A stretch of 51,071 bases of DNA from an uncultured Bacteroidales bacterium. GTDB lineage: Bacteria > Bacteroidota > Bacteroidia > Bacteroidales > F082. Positions 33,627 through 46,018 of the stretch are shown here, piece by piece (position 1 is the first letter of the stretch; each line of letters starts with the position of its first letter). The stretch is from contig ONFO01000028.1 of NCBI GenBank assembly GCA_900317155.1, forward strand, positions 1-51,071, read 5' to 3'. The position numbers and the translations under genes were made by a program. The notes beneath the pieces are model-generated. The model was not told where the DNA came from and ran no database searches. It was given only the letters and a program-made list of their open reading frames with translations.

Positions 33627-33817
33627 CCCTTGCTTTGTTTTTCCTGTTCCTTTTTTTCGTTGAGGTCTTCATCGACGCCGTTCATGCCGTCCTTGAAGTT
33701 CTTCACGCCCTTGCCGAGGCCTTTCATCAGCTCTGGAATCTTGCGACCGCCAAAGAGCAGCAGGACAAGAATCAGGATGATGATGATTTCTGTCGTTCCA
33801 ATAGTAAGCAAATGCAT
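33623..33817 (-). CDS. tatA: Twin-arginine translocase subunit TatA
   Basis: A 64-residue protein: a single N-terminal membrane helix ([14 protein letters not shown]), the [23 protein letters not shown] amphipathic helix and a short charged tail. Length and motifs are typical of TatA. First gene of the tatA-tatC-polyferredoxin-AKR operon, behind a well-formed promoter at 33847-33877. Confidence 0.94.
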   Translation of the reverse strand: MHLLTIGTTEIIIILILVLLLFGGRKIPELMKGLGKGVKNFKDGMNGVDEDLNEKKEQEKQSKG

Positions 33818-33846
33818 ATTTCTAAAGGTTTAGATGAATAAAACTG

Positions 33847-33877
33847 CAAAATTAGAAAAAAGATGGTTTTTGTCAAA
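33847..33877 (-). promoter_or_regulatory. Promoter of the tatAC operon
   Basis: Minus-strand TTTG (33877-33874) and TAATTTTG (33854-33847) are 19 bases apart, close to the phylum consensus. Confidence 0.65.
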
Positions 33878-33920
33878 TGTTTGTCAATAGATTCAAAACT
33901 TTTGCATTTTTCCGCAATTT

Positions 33921-33953
33921 TTTGTTGCACAAAAAGAAAAAGTTGTACTTTTG
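33921..33953 (+). promoter_or_regulatory. Promoter of the rpsU gene
   Basis: TTTG (33921-33924) and TACTTTTG (33946-33953) are 21 bases apart. It drives rpsU and is divergent from the tat promoter. Confidence 0.7.
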
Positions 33954-34008
33954 CAGCCTCAAAATCAAACCATAGTATTAACAATTTAAAAGAAGGAAGT
34001 GTTTTAAA

Positions 34009-34206
34009 ATGATTATTGTTCCTGTAAAAGAAGGCGAAAGCATCGACAGAGCTTTGAAGCGCTACAAGAGAAAGTATGAAAAGACCGGCGTTGTGAAAGA
34101 ATTGCGCAAGCGTCAACAGTTCACCAAGCCCTCAGTCATCAAGCGTGCACAGCTGATGAAGGCTATCTACGTGCAGAAACTCCGTCAGGCTGAAGAGAAT
34201 ATGTAA
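34009..34206 (+). CDS. rpsU: 30S ribosomal protein bS21
   Basis: A 65-residue basic protein, IIVPVKEGESIDRALKRYKRK followed by ELRKRQQFTKPSVIKR, matching bS21 over its whole length. Known: bS21 sits by the 3' end of 16S rRNA and affects initiation; in Bacteroidota it helps sequester the anti-Shine-Dalgarno, which fits the weak ribosome sites seen across the window. A hairpin separates it from xerC. Confidence 0.96.
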   Translation: MIIVPVKEGESIDRALKRYKRKYEKTGVVKELRKRQQFTKPSVIKRAQLMKAIYVQKLRQAEENM

Positions 34207-34261
34207 TTCGTTCCGTAGTTGATACGGAAGCGCCCGCTTAGGAAAAATAATTTTTTTAGGC

Positions 34262-34312
34262 AAACTTCGCTGTGAATTGGTAAATTATTACTAATTTTAC
34301 GGCGAAGTTTTT
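34262..34312 (+). terminator. Terminator-like hairpin after rpsU, abutting xerC
   Basis: AAACTTCGC (34262-34270) pairs with GCGAAGTTT (34302-34310), with a further A/T inner stem and a T run to 34312. It ends three bases before the xerC ATG (34316), so it may attenuate read-through or mask that start. Confidence 0.65.
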
Positions 34313-34315
34313 GTT

Positions 34316-35191
34316 ATGCTCATTGAATCGTTCATATCATTCATCAAAGCAGAGAAACGATTCTCAACGCTAACGGTTGAAGCCTACAGCCGTGATATGA
34401 GGCAATTTGCTGATTACATACAACATACATACGAAACCGAAGACCTTACCAAGGTGGAACCAGCGATGGTGAAATCCTACATCGTCAAATTGAAGGAGGA
34501 AGGACTAGTTAACCGCAGCATCAATCGGAAGGTATCCACATTGAGAACCTTCTACAAATACTGTCTCCGTGAAGAACTGATGGAGAAGTCACCGATGACG
34601 GGCATCAGGGCGCTGAAAACGCCCAAGACCTTGGTGAAATTTGTCACGGAAACAGATATTAATAAGGTGTCATTCGATGGGGACAATGATTTCGTCACGC
34701 AGCGCGACCGGCTTTTGTTTGAATTGCTCTACCAAACGGGGATGCGTCAAGCTGAGCTGCGCGGACTTCATGATGCAGATGTTGACCAGGCAGGCATGCT
34801 GCTAAAAATTCACGGCAAGCGTAATAAAGACCGATTTGTTCCGTTATCTATGATGATGGTAAAAATGATTGCACAATATCAGGAATTGCGTGATGCAACA
34901 TTTGAAGAGAAAGCCGACCGATTGCTTTTGAACGATAAGGGCAAGGAAATGTCGCCGACCTTTGTATATAATAAGGTGCACCACATGCTGGAGGGTGTGA
35001 CCACCTTGAAGCAGAAAAGTCCGCATGTGCTTCGTCACACTTTTGCCACCCATCTATTGGATGAAGGTGCAAGTCTGGTGGCCATTCAAAAGTTGCTTGG
35101 CCATGAGAACTTGGCCACCACCCAGATCTATGCCCATAACACTATAGAACAACTTAAGAAAATTCATAAACAAGCCCACCCGAAAGGGTGA
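34316..35191 (+). CDS. xerC: Tyrosine recombinase XerC/XerD
   Basis: A 291-residue tyrosine recombinase. An N-terminal SAM-like core-binding domain (ESFISFIKAEKRFSTLTVEAYSRDMRQF) is followed by the catalytic domain: Arg in TGMRQAELRGL, Lys in HGKRNKDR, His-x-x-Arg in HVLRHTFATHLL, His in LGHENLATT and the nucleophile Tyr in IYAHNT. Known: XerC/XerD resolve chromosome dimers at dif. Chromosomal housekeeping context (rpsU before, hpf after) argues against a mobile integrase. Assignment to XerC rather than XerD follows context and is moderate. Confidence 0.9.
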   Translation: MLIESFISFIKAEKRFSTLTVEAYSRDMRQFADYIQHTYETEDLTKVEPAMVKSYIVKLKEEGLVNRSINRKVSTLRTFYKYCLREELMEKSPMTGIRALKTPKTLVKFVTETDINKVSFDGDNDFVTQRDRLLFELLYQTGMRQAELRGLHDADVDQAGMLLKIHGKRNKDRFVPLSMMMVKMIAQYQELRDATFEEKADRLLLNDKGKEMSPTFVYNKVHHMLEGVTTLKQKSPHVLRHTFATHLLDEGASLVAIQKLLGHENLATTQIYAHNTIEQLKKIHKQAHPKG

Positions 35192-35211
35192 TTTAAAGAA
35201 AGGAGTTTATT

Positions 35212-35508
35212 ATGAAAGTCATGATCAATTCAGTTCACTTCAAGGCTGACCAAAAACTTGAAGACTTCATCACACAGAAAGTGGAAAAGCTTTGCGCCAA
35301 GTACAGCGAGGTGATTAGTGCCGAGGTCACGTTGAAACTCGACAACACCGACACCCCCGAAAACAAGATTGCCGATATTCGCCTTGTGCTTAGGGGCGAC
35401 GACCTTTATGCCAGCAAGCAAAGCAAGACTTTTGAGGAATCCGTCGACTCCTGCATCGACGCATTGAAGAAACAACTTGAGAAATACAAGGGTAAAAGCA
35501 CCAAATAA
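35212..35508 (+). CDS. hpf: Ribosome hibernation-promoting factor (short HPF/RaiA)
   Basis: A 98-residue protein, KVMINSVHFKADQKLEDFITQKV then KLDNTDTPENKIADIRLVLRGDDL, the HPF/YfiA fold without the long C-terminal dimerisation domain. Preceded by AAGGAG, an unusually good ribosome-binding site for this window. Known: it inactivates or dimerises ribosomes in stationary phase. A strong terminator follows. Its place between xerC and the tRNA-tuf block is conserved in the phylum. Confidence 0.92.
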   Translation: MKVMINSVHFKADQKLEDFITQKVEKLCAKYSEVISAEVTLKLDNTDTPENKIADIRLVLRGDDLYASKQSKTFEESVDSCIDALKKQLEKYKGKSTK

Positions 35509-35540
35509 ACCCTCACGTTAGTATCAAAAAAAGCACAAAA

Positions 35541-35584
35541 AAGGGGAAGCCAATCCGAAAAAGCCGGTTTGGCTTCCTTTTTTT
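35541..35584 (+). terminator. Rho-independent terminator after hpf
   Basis: GGAAGCCAA (35545-35553) pairs with TTGGCTTCC (35569-35577), with a short CCG/CGG inner pair, then a T run. It separates the hpf transcript from the tRNA operon. Confidence 0.85.
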
Positions 35585-35672
35585 ATCGATTTTATTGTTT
35601 ATTTAAATCATTGATTATCAATTAAATTATGGCAAAACGTGATTTTTTTTCGAAAAAAATGCCGAAAACGTA

Positions 35673-35702
35673 TTGTCAATTCAGGAAAAAGCTCTATTTT
35701 TG
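35673..35702 (+). promoter_or_regulatory. Promoter of the tRNA-tuf operon
   Basis: TTG (35673-35675) and TATTTTTG (35695-35702) are 19 bases apart. No other promoter or terminator is obvious before the tuf gene, so this likely drives four tRNAs and tuf. Confidence 0.65.
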
Positions 35703-35760
35703 CACACCTTTTCAGACAAGAGGGGAGGTAAAAAAGAAACAAATTGTTCTTTCACATCAT

Positions 35761-35833
35761 GCCGGTATAACTCAGTTGGTAGAGTAGCTGATTTGTAATC
35801 AGCCTGTCGGCGGTTCGAGTCCGTCTACCGGCT
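35761..35833 (+). tRNA. tRNA-Thr(TGT)
   Basis: 73 bases form a full cloverleaf: acceptor GCCGGTA with TACCGGC, D-arm with AGTTGGTAGA, anticodon loop TTTGTAA (anticodon TGT) and T-arm GGTTCGAGTCC. No encoded CCA. First of four clustered tRNAs. Confidence 0.95.
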
Positions 35834-35851
35834 CAGTTATTTGATAAACAC

Positions 35852-35933
35852 GGGGGAGTCGCATAGTGGCAATTGCAACAGACTGTAAATCTGTCCGGGT
35901 ATCCGTTCGGTGGTTCGAGTCCACCTTCCCCCA
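35852..35933 (+). tRNA. tRNA-Tyr(GTA)
   Basis: 82 bases with a long variable arm, as expected for tRNA-Tyr. Anticodon loop CTGTAAA (anticodon GTA); acceptor GGGGGAG pairs with TTCCCCC with one G-T wobble. Confidence 0.95.
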
Positions 35934-35948
35934 CAGTCAAGCGGACAA

Positions 35949-36021
35949 GCGGAAGTAGCTCATTTGGCAGAGCGAAAGCCTTCCAAGCTTTAGGTGGCGG
36001 GTTCGAGCCCCGTCTTCCGCT
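35949..36021 (+). tRNA. tRNA-Gly(TCC)
   Basis: 73 bases; acceptor GCGGAAG with CTTCCGC, anticodon loop CTTCCAA (anticodon TCC), T-arm GGGTTCGAGCCC. Confidence 0.95.
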
Positions 36022-36036
36022 CAGATGAACAAACAA

Positions 36037-36108
36037 GCCGATGTAGCTCAGCGGTAGAGCACTTCCTTGGTAAGGAAGGGGTCGGGAGTTCAATTCTCCC
36101 CATCGGCT
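36037..36108 (+). tRNA. tRNA-Thr(GGT)
   Basis: 72 bases; acceptor GCCGATG with CATCGGC, anticodon loop TTGGTAA (anticodon GGT), T-arm with GTTCAATTC. It lies 44 bases before tuf. Confidence 0.95.
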
Positions 36109-36152
36109 CGATTTTTATGGGATAAAGTTATAACCTTAAATAGAATAGTAAA

Positions 36153-37343
36153 ATGGCAAAAGAAAAATTCGAAAGAACTAAACCGCACGTCAACATTGGT
36201 ACGATTGGCCACGTTGACCACGGTAAGACCACTTTGACCGCTGCTATCACCCTGCACCTTGCAAAGAAGGGCTTGTCAGAGGTTAAGAGCTTCGACTCCA
36301 TCGACTCCGCTCCGGAAGAGAAGGAGAGAGGTATCACCATCAATACCGCTCACGTCGAGTATCAGACTGAGAAGCGTCACTATGCACACGTCGACTGCCC
36401 CGGCCACGCTGACTATGTGAAGAACATGGTTACTGGTGCTGCTCAGATGGACGGTGCTATCATCGTTGTCGCCGCCACCGACGGTCCCATGCCTCAAACC
36501 CGTGAGCACATCCTGCTCGCCCGTCAGGTTGGTGTGCCGCGCCTCGTGGTGTTCCTGAACAAGTGCGACCTTGTTGACGATGAAGAGTTGCTGGAGTTGG
36601 TTGAGATGGAAATCCGCGACCTCCTTGGCAAGTACGAATTCGATGCCGAAAATACGCCTATCATCCGTGGCTCTGCTCTGGGTGCCTTGAACGACGACCC
36701 GAAGTGGACTCCCGCCATCGACGAACTGATGGACGCTTGCGACACTTGGATTCCTGAACCTCAGCGTGCCGTTGATAAACCGTTCCTGATGCCTATCGAG
36801 GACGTGTTCTCCATCACTGGCCGTGGTACCGTTGCTACCGGTCGTATCGAGACTGGTGTCATCCACGTTGGTGACCCCGTCGAAATCCTCGGTATGGGTG
36901 CTGAGAAGCTGAAGTCAGTTGTGACTGGTGTGGAAATGTTCCGCAAGATCTTGGACGAAGGTGAAGCTGGTGACAACGCTGGTCTGTTGCTCCGTGGTAT
37001 CGACAAGGATGAGATCCGCCGTGGTATGGTTATTGCCAAGCCCGGTTCGGTGAAGCCTTACCACCACTTCAAGGGTCAGGTCTACGTCCTGAGCAAAGAA
37101 GAAGGTGGCCGTCACACCCCGTTCCGTAACAAGTATCGTCCTCAGTTCTACTTCAGAACCACCGACGTTACCGGTGAAATCACCCTTCCCGAAGGTATGG
37201 AAATGGTCATGCCTGGCGACCATGTCACCATCGACGTTAAGTTGATTGCCGACATCGCCATGGACAAGGGTCTCCGTTTCGCTATCCGTGAAGGTGGCCG
37301 TACCGTTGGTTCCGGTCAGGTGATCGAAATCATTGACGATTAA
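36153..37343 (+). CDS. tuf: Elongation factor Tu
   Basis: A 396-residue GTPase. G1 GHVDHGKTT, the switch region [13 protein letters not shown]3 DCPGHADY, G4 NKCD and the domain II-III sequence ([33 protein letters not shown]) match EF-Tu along its full length. It delivers aminoacyl-tRNA to the ribosome. It lies inside a tRNA operon (four tRNAs before, trnW after), and codons here strongly favour the highly expressed set (CGT for Arg). A hairpin follows the stop. Confidence 0.98.
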   Translation: MAKEKFERTKPHVNIGTIGHVDHGKTTLTAAITLHLAKKGLSEVKSFDSIDSAPEEKERGITINTAHVEYQTEKRHYAHVDCPGHADYVKNMVTGAAQMDGAIIVVAATDGPMPQTREHILLARQVGVPRLVVFLNKCDLVDDEELLELVEMEIRDLLGKYEFDAENTPIIRGSALGALNDDPKWTPAIDELMDACDTWIPEPQRAVDKPFLMPIEDVFSITGRGTVATGRIETGVIHVGDPVEILGMGAEKLKSVVTGVEMFRKILDEGEAGDNAGLLLRGIDKDEIRRGMVIAKPGSVKPYHHFKGQVYVLSKEEGGRHTPFRNKYRPQFYFRTTDVTGEITLPEGMEMVMPGDHVTIDVKLIADIAMDKGLRFAIREGGRTVGSGQVIEIIDD

Positions 37344-37358
37344 TACACAATCAAAACG

Positions 37359-37384
37359 TAAGGGTGGGGCAACACCCACCCTTA
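37359..37384 (+). other. Hairpin between tuf and tRNA-Trp
   Basis: TAAGGGTGGG pairs with CCCACCCTTA (10 bp, loop GCAACA). There is no T run, and tRNA-Trp starts five bases later, so it is more likely an RNA-processing or stability element than a terminator. Confidence 0.6.
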
Positions 37385-37388
37385 TCCT

Positions 37389-37461
37389 ACGGGCGTAGCT
37401 CAGTTGGTAGAGCATCGGTCTCCAAAACCGAGTGTCGAGAGTTCGAGCCTTTCCGCCCGTG
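37389..37461 (+). tRNA. tRNA-Trp(CCA)
   Basis: 73 bases; acceptor ACGGGCG with CGCCCGT, anticodon loop CTCCAAA (anticodon CCA), T-arm GAGTTCGAGCC. It lies 24 bases before secE. Confidence 0.95.
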
Positions 37462-37485
37462 CTTTTTATTAAGGTTCAATAGAAG

Positions 37486-37674
37486 ATGAAAATTATAAAC
37501 TACATTAAAGAGTGCTATACTGAGCTCACTGAGAAGGTCACCTGGCCAACTTGGGAAGAGCTCAGAAGCAGCGTGATTGTTGTGTCCATTGCTTCCCTAT
37601 TAATCGCCTTGGTGGTTTTTTTGATGGACATCTCTTTCAAGAATCTGTTAGAAGCGTTTTATGGACTGTTCTGA
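37486..37674 (+). CDS. secE: Preprotein translocase subunit SecE
   Basis: A 62-residue protein. The KVTWPTWEEL motif of SecE is followed by one membrane helix (VIVVSIASLLIALVVFLMD). Known: SecE clamps SecY in the protein-conducting channel. It lies between trnW and nusG, the standard order. Confidence 0.95.
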   Translation: MKIINYIKECYTELTEKVTWPTWEELRSSVIVVSIASLLIALVVFLMDISFKNLLEAFYGLF

Positions 37675-37734
37675 TAGATTGTACGTTGAATCTTGATGAG
37701 CATTTTCGGCTAACTTAGTAATTTTTTCTGGAAG

Positions 37735-38283
37735 ATGAGCGAAAAGAACGAGATGAGGTGGTATGTGGTCAAGGCTATCTCTGGTAAGGAGAAGAAGGTA
37801 AAGGAATACCTTGAATCCGAAATCAAGAGACTTAACCTGCAAGACCTTATTGCTACTGTCTTGATTCCTACTGAGAAGTATTTTGAAGTCAAGAACGGTA
37901 AGAAGGTGTGCAAAGAGCGCAACTACTTGCCGGGTTATGTGCTTGTGGAGGCTGTTCTCGTAGGTGAGGTCGTTCATGTGATTAAGGATGTTCCAAATGT
38001 GCTCGGATTCTTGGGCACAAATGGCGAGCCTGACCCGCTCCGCCCGCAAGAGGTGAAGCGGATTCTCGGCAAGGTGGACGAGCTACAAGGTATGGGTGCG
38101 GGCAGCGATGTCACATTCATGGTAGGTCAGTCTGTAATAGTTAACGATGGTCCTTTCAGTACTTTCAATGGTATCATCGAAGAAGTGAACGAGGAGAAGA
38201 AGAAACTGAAGGTCGCTGTTAAGATCTTTGGCCGTAAGACGCCTTTGGAACTGAGCTTTTTCCAGGTCAAGTTGGAAAGCTAA
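37735..38283 (+). CDS. nusG: Transcription antitermination factor NusG
   Basis: A 182-residue protein with the NGN domain ([41 protein letters not shown]) and a C-terminal KOW domain ([33 protein letters not shown]). Known: NusG binds RNA polymerase and promotes processivity and coupling to translation. Its partner subunits rpoB/rpoC lie further downstream in the same cluster. Confidence 0.97.
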   Translation: MSEKNEMRWYVVKAISGKEKKVKEYLESEIKRLNLQDLIATVLIPTEKYFEVKNGKKVCKERNYLPGYVLVEAVLVGEVVHVIKDVPNVLGFLGTNGEPDPLRPQEVKRILGKVDELQGMGAGSDVTFMVGQSVIVNDGPFSTFNGIIEEVNEEKKKLKVAVKIFGRKTPLELSFFQVKLES

Positions 38284-38337
38284 GCTGATTTATGCGAGTT
38301 AATTGTTGCCTAATTACACTTAATTAAGGATTTAGAA

Positions 38338-38784
38338 ATGGCAAAAGAAGTAAGCGGATTAATTAAACTGCAAATTAAAGGAGGAGCCGCGAATCCCGCT
38401 CCGCCCGTCGGTCCCGCTTTGGGTTCGAAGGGTGTGAACATCATGGAATTCTGCAAGCAGTTCAACGCCCGTACACAGGATCAGGCTGGCAAGGTGTTGC
38501 CCGTCATCATCACTGTGTATAAGGACAAGTCTTTCGATTTCGTCGTTAAGGCTTCGCCCGTGGCTGTCTCCATCATCGAGGCCGCGAAGATCAAAGGCGG
38601 TTCCAAGGAGCCTAACCGTACGAAAGTCGGTTCGTTGACTTGGGATCAAGTGAGAGAAATCGCCACCAACAAGATGAAGGACATGAATTGCTTCACCGTC
38701 GAGTCAGCCATGTCAATGGTTGCCGGAACGGCACGCAGCATGGGAGTGAAGATAACCGGCGAATCACCTTTAAAGAAAGACTAA
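38338..38784 (+). CDS. rplK: 50S ribosomal protein uL11
   Basis: A 148-residue protein: [22 protein letters not shown] near the start, [13 protein letters not shown] and the C-terminal [11 protein letters not shown] motif are typical of uL11. Part of the L7/L12 stalk base. It is followed by rplA after 39 bases. Confidence 0.97.
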   Translation: MAKEVSGLIKLQIKGGAANPAPPVGPALGSKGVNIMEFCKQFNARTQDQAGKVLPVIITVYKDKSFDFVVKASPVAVSIIEAAKIKGGSKEPNRTKVGSLTWDQVREIATNKMKDMNCFTVESAMSMVAGTARSMGVKITGESPLKKD

Positions 38785-38823
38785 GATCTTTCATGCATTT
38801 GTAGAACAAAAAAAGTTAGTTAA

Positions 38824-39519
38824 ATGTCAAAAGTTAGTAAACAAAGGAAAGAGGCTTTGGCTAAGTTCGACAAAAGCAAGAGTTACTCCTTGAGTGAAGC
38901 GGTTAATATCGTAAAACAAATCACTTACACCAAATTCGATGCTTCGGTTGACTTGAACATCCGTTTGGGCGTTGACCCCCGTAAGGCCAATCAGATGGTG
39001 CGCGGCTCGGTGACGCTTCCTCACGGAACGGGTAAAGTCGTCCGTGTTCTGGTTCTTTGCAACCCGGACAAGGCTCAAGAAGCTATAGACGCTGGTGCTG
39101 ATTACGTCGGTCTGGATGAATACATCCAAAAGATCAAGGACGGTTGGACCGATATTGACATCGTGATCACTACTCCTAACATCATGCCTAAGGTGGGTGC
39201 CCTGGGCCGTATCCTCGGTCCTCGCGGCTTGATGCCGAACCCCAAGACTGGCACTGTTACGATGGATGTAGCTAAGGCTGTGCAAGAAGTGAAGGCCGGT
39301 AAGATCGACTTCAAGGTCGACAAGTACGGCATCATCAATGCAGGAGTCGCGAAAGTCAGTTTCTCTCCCGAAAAGATTTTTGATAACGCCAAGGAACTGA
39401 TCCAAACCGTTATCAAGTTGAAACCAGCAGCTGCTAAAGGTACGTATGTGAAGAGCATCTATATCTCTAGCACGATGAGCCCGGGTGTGCAGATCGATGT
39501 CAAATCAGTAGCAAACTAA
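38824..39519 (+). CDS. rplA: 50S ribosomal protein uL1
   Basis: A 231-residue protein with [33 protein letters not shown] and the central [22 protein letters not shown] signature of uL1. It binds 23S rRNA in the L1 stalk. Standard rplK-rplA-rplJ-rplL order. Confidence 0.97.
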   Translation: MSKVSKQRKEALAKFDKSKSYSLSEAVNIVKQITYTKFDASVDLNIRLGVDPRKANQMVRGSVTLPHGTGKVVRVLVLCNPDKAQEAIDAGADYVGLDEYIQKIKDGWTDIDIVITTPNIMPKVGALGRILGPRGLMPNPKTGTVTMDVAKAVQEVKAGKIDFKVDKYGIINAGVAKVSFSPEKIFDNAKELIQTVIKLKPAAAKGTYVKSIYISSTMSPGVQIDVKSVAN

Positions 39520-39538
39520 ATGAAAGGAAGTTATTGAA

Positions 39539-40060
39539 ATGAGAAAAGAAGATAAACAAGTCCTCATCGACTCCATCCTGAGTGAATTGAAAGCCTGCCC
39601 CAACTTCTACCTGACCGATGTCTCCGACCTCAATGCCGAGAAGACGAGCCAGTTGAGAAGACAGTGCTTCAATAGTGGTGTGAAAATGATCGTTGTGAAG
39701 AACGCGTTGCTCCATAAGGCTATGCTGCAGATGGAGAAGGACTATGAGGGCCTTTACGATGTTCTGAAAGGATCAACTGCGCTGATGCTTTGCGAGACCG
39801 GTAACGCTCCCGCCAAGCTGATTAAGAATTTCCGTAAGACCAATGACCGTCCCATCCTAAAGGGTGCTTTCATTGAGGAGTGCTGCTACATTGGCGACGA
39901 CATGATTGACGCTTTGTGCAACATCAAGTCGAAGAACGACCTCATCGCCGATGTCATTGCTCTGTTGCAATCGCCGATGAAGAACGTCATCAGCGGCCTG
40001 CAGTCGGGTGGCCACAAACTGAGCGGTATTCTCGAAACTTTGTCTGAAAGACCAGAATAA
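39539..40060 (+). CDS. rplJ: 50S ribosomal protein uL10
   Basis: A 173-residue protein, MRKEDKQVLIDSILSEL, RRQCFNSGVKMIVVKNALL and the C-terminal L7/L12-binding helix. uL10 forms the stalk with uL7/uL12. It follows rplA after 19 bases, leaving little room for an rplJ leader element. Confidence 0.95.
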   Translation: MRKEDKQVLIDSILSELKACPNFYLTDVSDLNAEKTSQLRRQCFNSGVKMIVVKNALLHKAMLQMEKDYEGLYDVLKGSTALMLCETGNAPAKLIKNFRKTNDRPILKGAFIEECCYIGDDMIDALCNIKSKNDLIADVIALLQSPMKNVISGLQSGGHKLSGILETLSERPE

Positions 40061-40123
40061 ATATCGAATGTATATCATTCAAACCATTAAAGCAAGTATT
40101 AACAATTAAAAATAGAATTAAAA

Positions 40124-40501
40124 ATGGCAGATCTTAAAGCTTTTGCTGAACAATTAGTCAATCTCACCGTGAAGGAAGTGAACGAACTCGCTAACATCCT
40201 GAAGGAAGAGTACGGTATTGAACCTGCAGCCGCCGCTGTTGCTGTTGCTGCTCCTGCTGCTGGTGGCGCCGCTGCCGCTGCTGAAGAGAAGACTTCTTTC
40301 GATGTCATCCTGAAGAGCGCTGGTGCTCAGAAGTTGGCAGTCGTGAAGTTGGTGAAGGAACTCACCAGCCTCGGCCTGAAGGAAGCCAAGGAACTCGTTG
40401 ATGCAGCTCCCAAGCCCATCAAGGAAGGCGTGAGCAAAGACGAAGCTAATGCACTGAAGAGCCATCTCGAAGAGGCCGGTGCAGAAGTGGAAGTGAAATA
40501 A
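40124..40501 (+). CDS. rplL: 50S ribosomal protein bL7/bL12
   Basis: A 125-residue acidic protein: an N-terminal dimerisation domain, a flexible Ala/Gly/Pro-rich hinge ([17 protein letters not shown]), and the C-terminal domain ([19 protein letters not shown]...[17 protein letters not shown]). The hinge is typical. A strong hairpin follows, before rpoB. Confidence 0.97.
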   Translation: MADLKAFAEQLVNLTVKEVNELANILKEEYGIEPAAAAVAVAAPAAGGAAAAAEEKTSFDVILKSAGAQKLAVVKLVKELTSLGLKEAKELVDAAPKPIKEGVSKDEANALKSHLEEAGAEVEVK

Positions 40502-40529
40502 GGATTCAACCCCGTAAATAACGGCATTC

Positions 40530-40571
40530 AACCTCAGTCCCAATAGGGGGCTGAGGTTTGTGCCGATTTTT
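40530..40571 (+). terminator. Attenuator-like hairpin between rplL and rpoB
   Basis: A 12-bp stem (40530-40541 with 40547-40558, one T-G wobble) with a 5-base loop; a T5 run begins nine bases later (40567-40571). Its position matches the known partial terminator between ribosomal-protein and polymerase genes in other bacteria. Confidence 0.65.
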
Positions 40572-40641
40572 CGCTTTATGCGAATTTCCTCTTTTCGTTT
40601 GTTCGTCTTTCTCTTTACATCACCTAAAAAACAATACTACC

Positions 40642-43218
<2,577 letters not shown>

Positions 43219-44560
43219 GGTCAAGGAAGGCGACATCCTCGTGGGTAAGATTACGCCTAAGGGCGAATCGGATCCCACTCCTGAGGAGAAGCTGCTCCGT
43301 GCCATCTTCGGCGACAAGGCTGGCGATGTGAAGAACGCCTCCCTGAAGGCAGGTCCTTCGATGAAGGGCGTGGTCATTGGCAAGCGTTTGTTCTCACGTC
43401 TGCAAAAGGACCGTAAAGCACGCGCTAAGGACAAGGAGGATATCGCTAAGATCGATGCCGCCTGCAACAAAGAGTTGGCTGCCCTGAAGGACGTTTTGGT
43501 GGAGAAACTGATGACCTTGCTGAACGGTCGCGTTTCTTCCGGTGTTCAGAACAACTTCAAGGAGACCCTCATCCCCAAGAAAGCCAAGTTTACGGCCAAA
43601 GCACTTTACGACATCGACTATCTGTCGGTTAATCCAGGCAAGTGGACTTCTGACGAAAAGACCAACAAGCTGATTGGCGCCATCATCGACAATTACACGG
43701 TGAGACACAAGGAAATTGAAGGTAAGTTCAACCGCGAGAAGTACGTGGCCAGTGTTGGCGACGAACTGCCGAACGGCATCGTTCAGATGGCTAAGGTGTA
43801 TGTGGCCAAGAAGCGCAAGCTGATGATTGGTGACAAGATGGCCGGTCGTCACGGTAACAAGGGTATCGTTTCGAAGATCGTCCGTGCTGAGGATATGCCA
43901 TTCCTCGCTGATGGTACTCCTGTCGACATCGTGCTGAACCCGTTGGGCGTGCCTTCACGTATGAACCTCGGTCAGATTTACGAGACTGTGCTCGGTTGGG
44001 CTGGTCACGAACTCGGATTGAAGTTTGCCACGCCTATCTTCGATGGTGCCACCCTGGAGGAGATTAACCAGTACATGCGTAAGGCTGGTTTGCCTGATAA
44101 CGGACGTATGCAACTCTATGACGGTGAGACGGGTGAGCCCTTCGACCAACCTGCCACTGTGGGTTACATCTACATGCTGAAGTTGCACCATATGGTTGAC
44201 GACAAGATGCATGCCCGTTCGATTGGACCATACTCATTGATCACGCAGCAGCCTCTGGGCGGTAAGGCTCAGTTTGGTGGCCAGCGTTTCGGTGAAATGG
44301 AGGTCTGGGCACTCGAAGCCTTCGGAGCCAGCAATGTGCTGCAAGAGATTCTGACCGTGAAGTCGGATGATGTGAACGGTCGCGCCAAGGCTTACGAATC
44401 CATCGTTAAGGGTGACAACATGCCTACTCCAGGCATTCCTGAGTCCTTCAACGTGTTGATTCACGAACTCCGTGGCTTAGGCCTCGAAATCACCTTTAAG
44501 GATAAAGATGGTAAAGTCTTGAATTGAGTTTAATAATGCTAGGATAAAACAAACAGAAAT

Positions 44561-46018
<1,458 letters not shown>

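Noticed and set aside
34316-35191. Tyrosine recombinase considered as a mobile-element integrase
   Set aside because: Its place between rpsU and hpf is the chromosomal XerC/D housekeeping position; no att-like repeats at the neighbouring tRNAs were seen.
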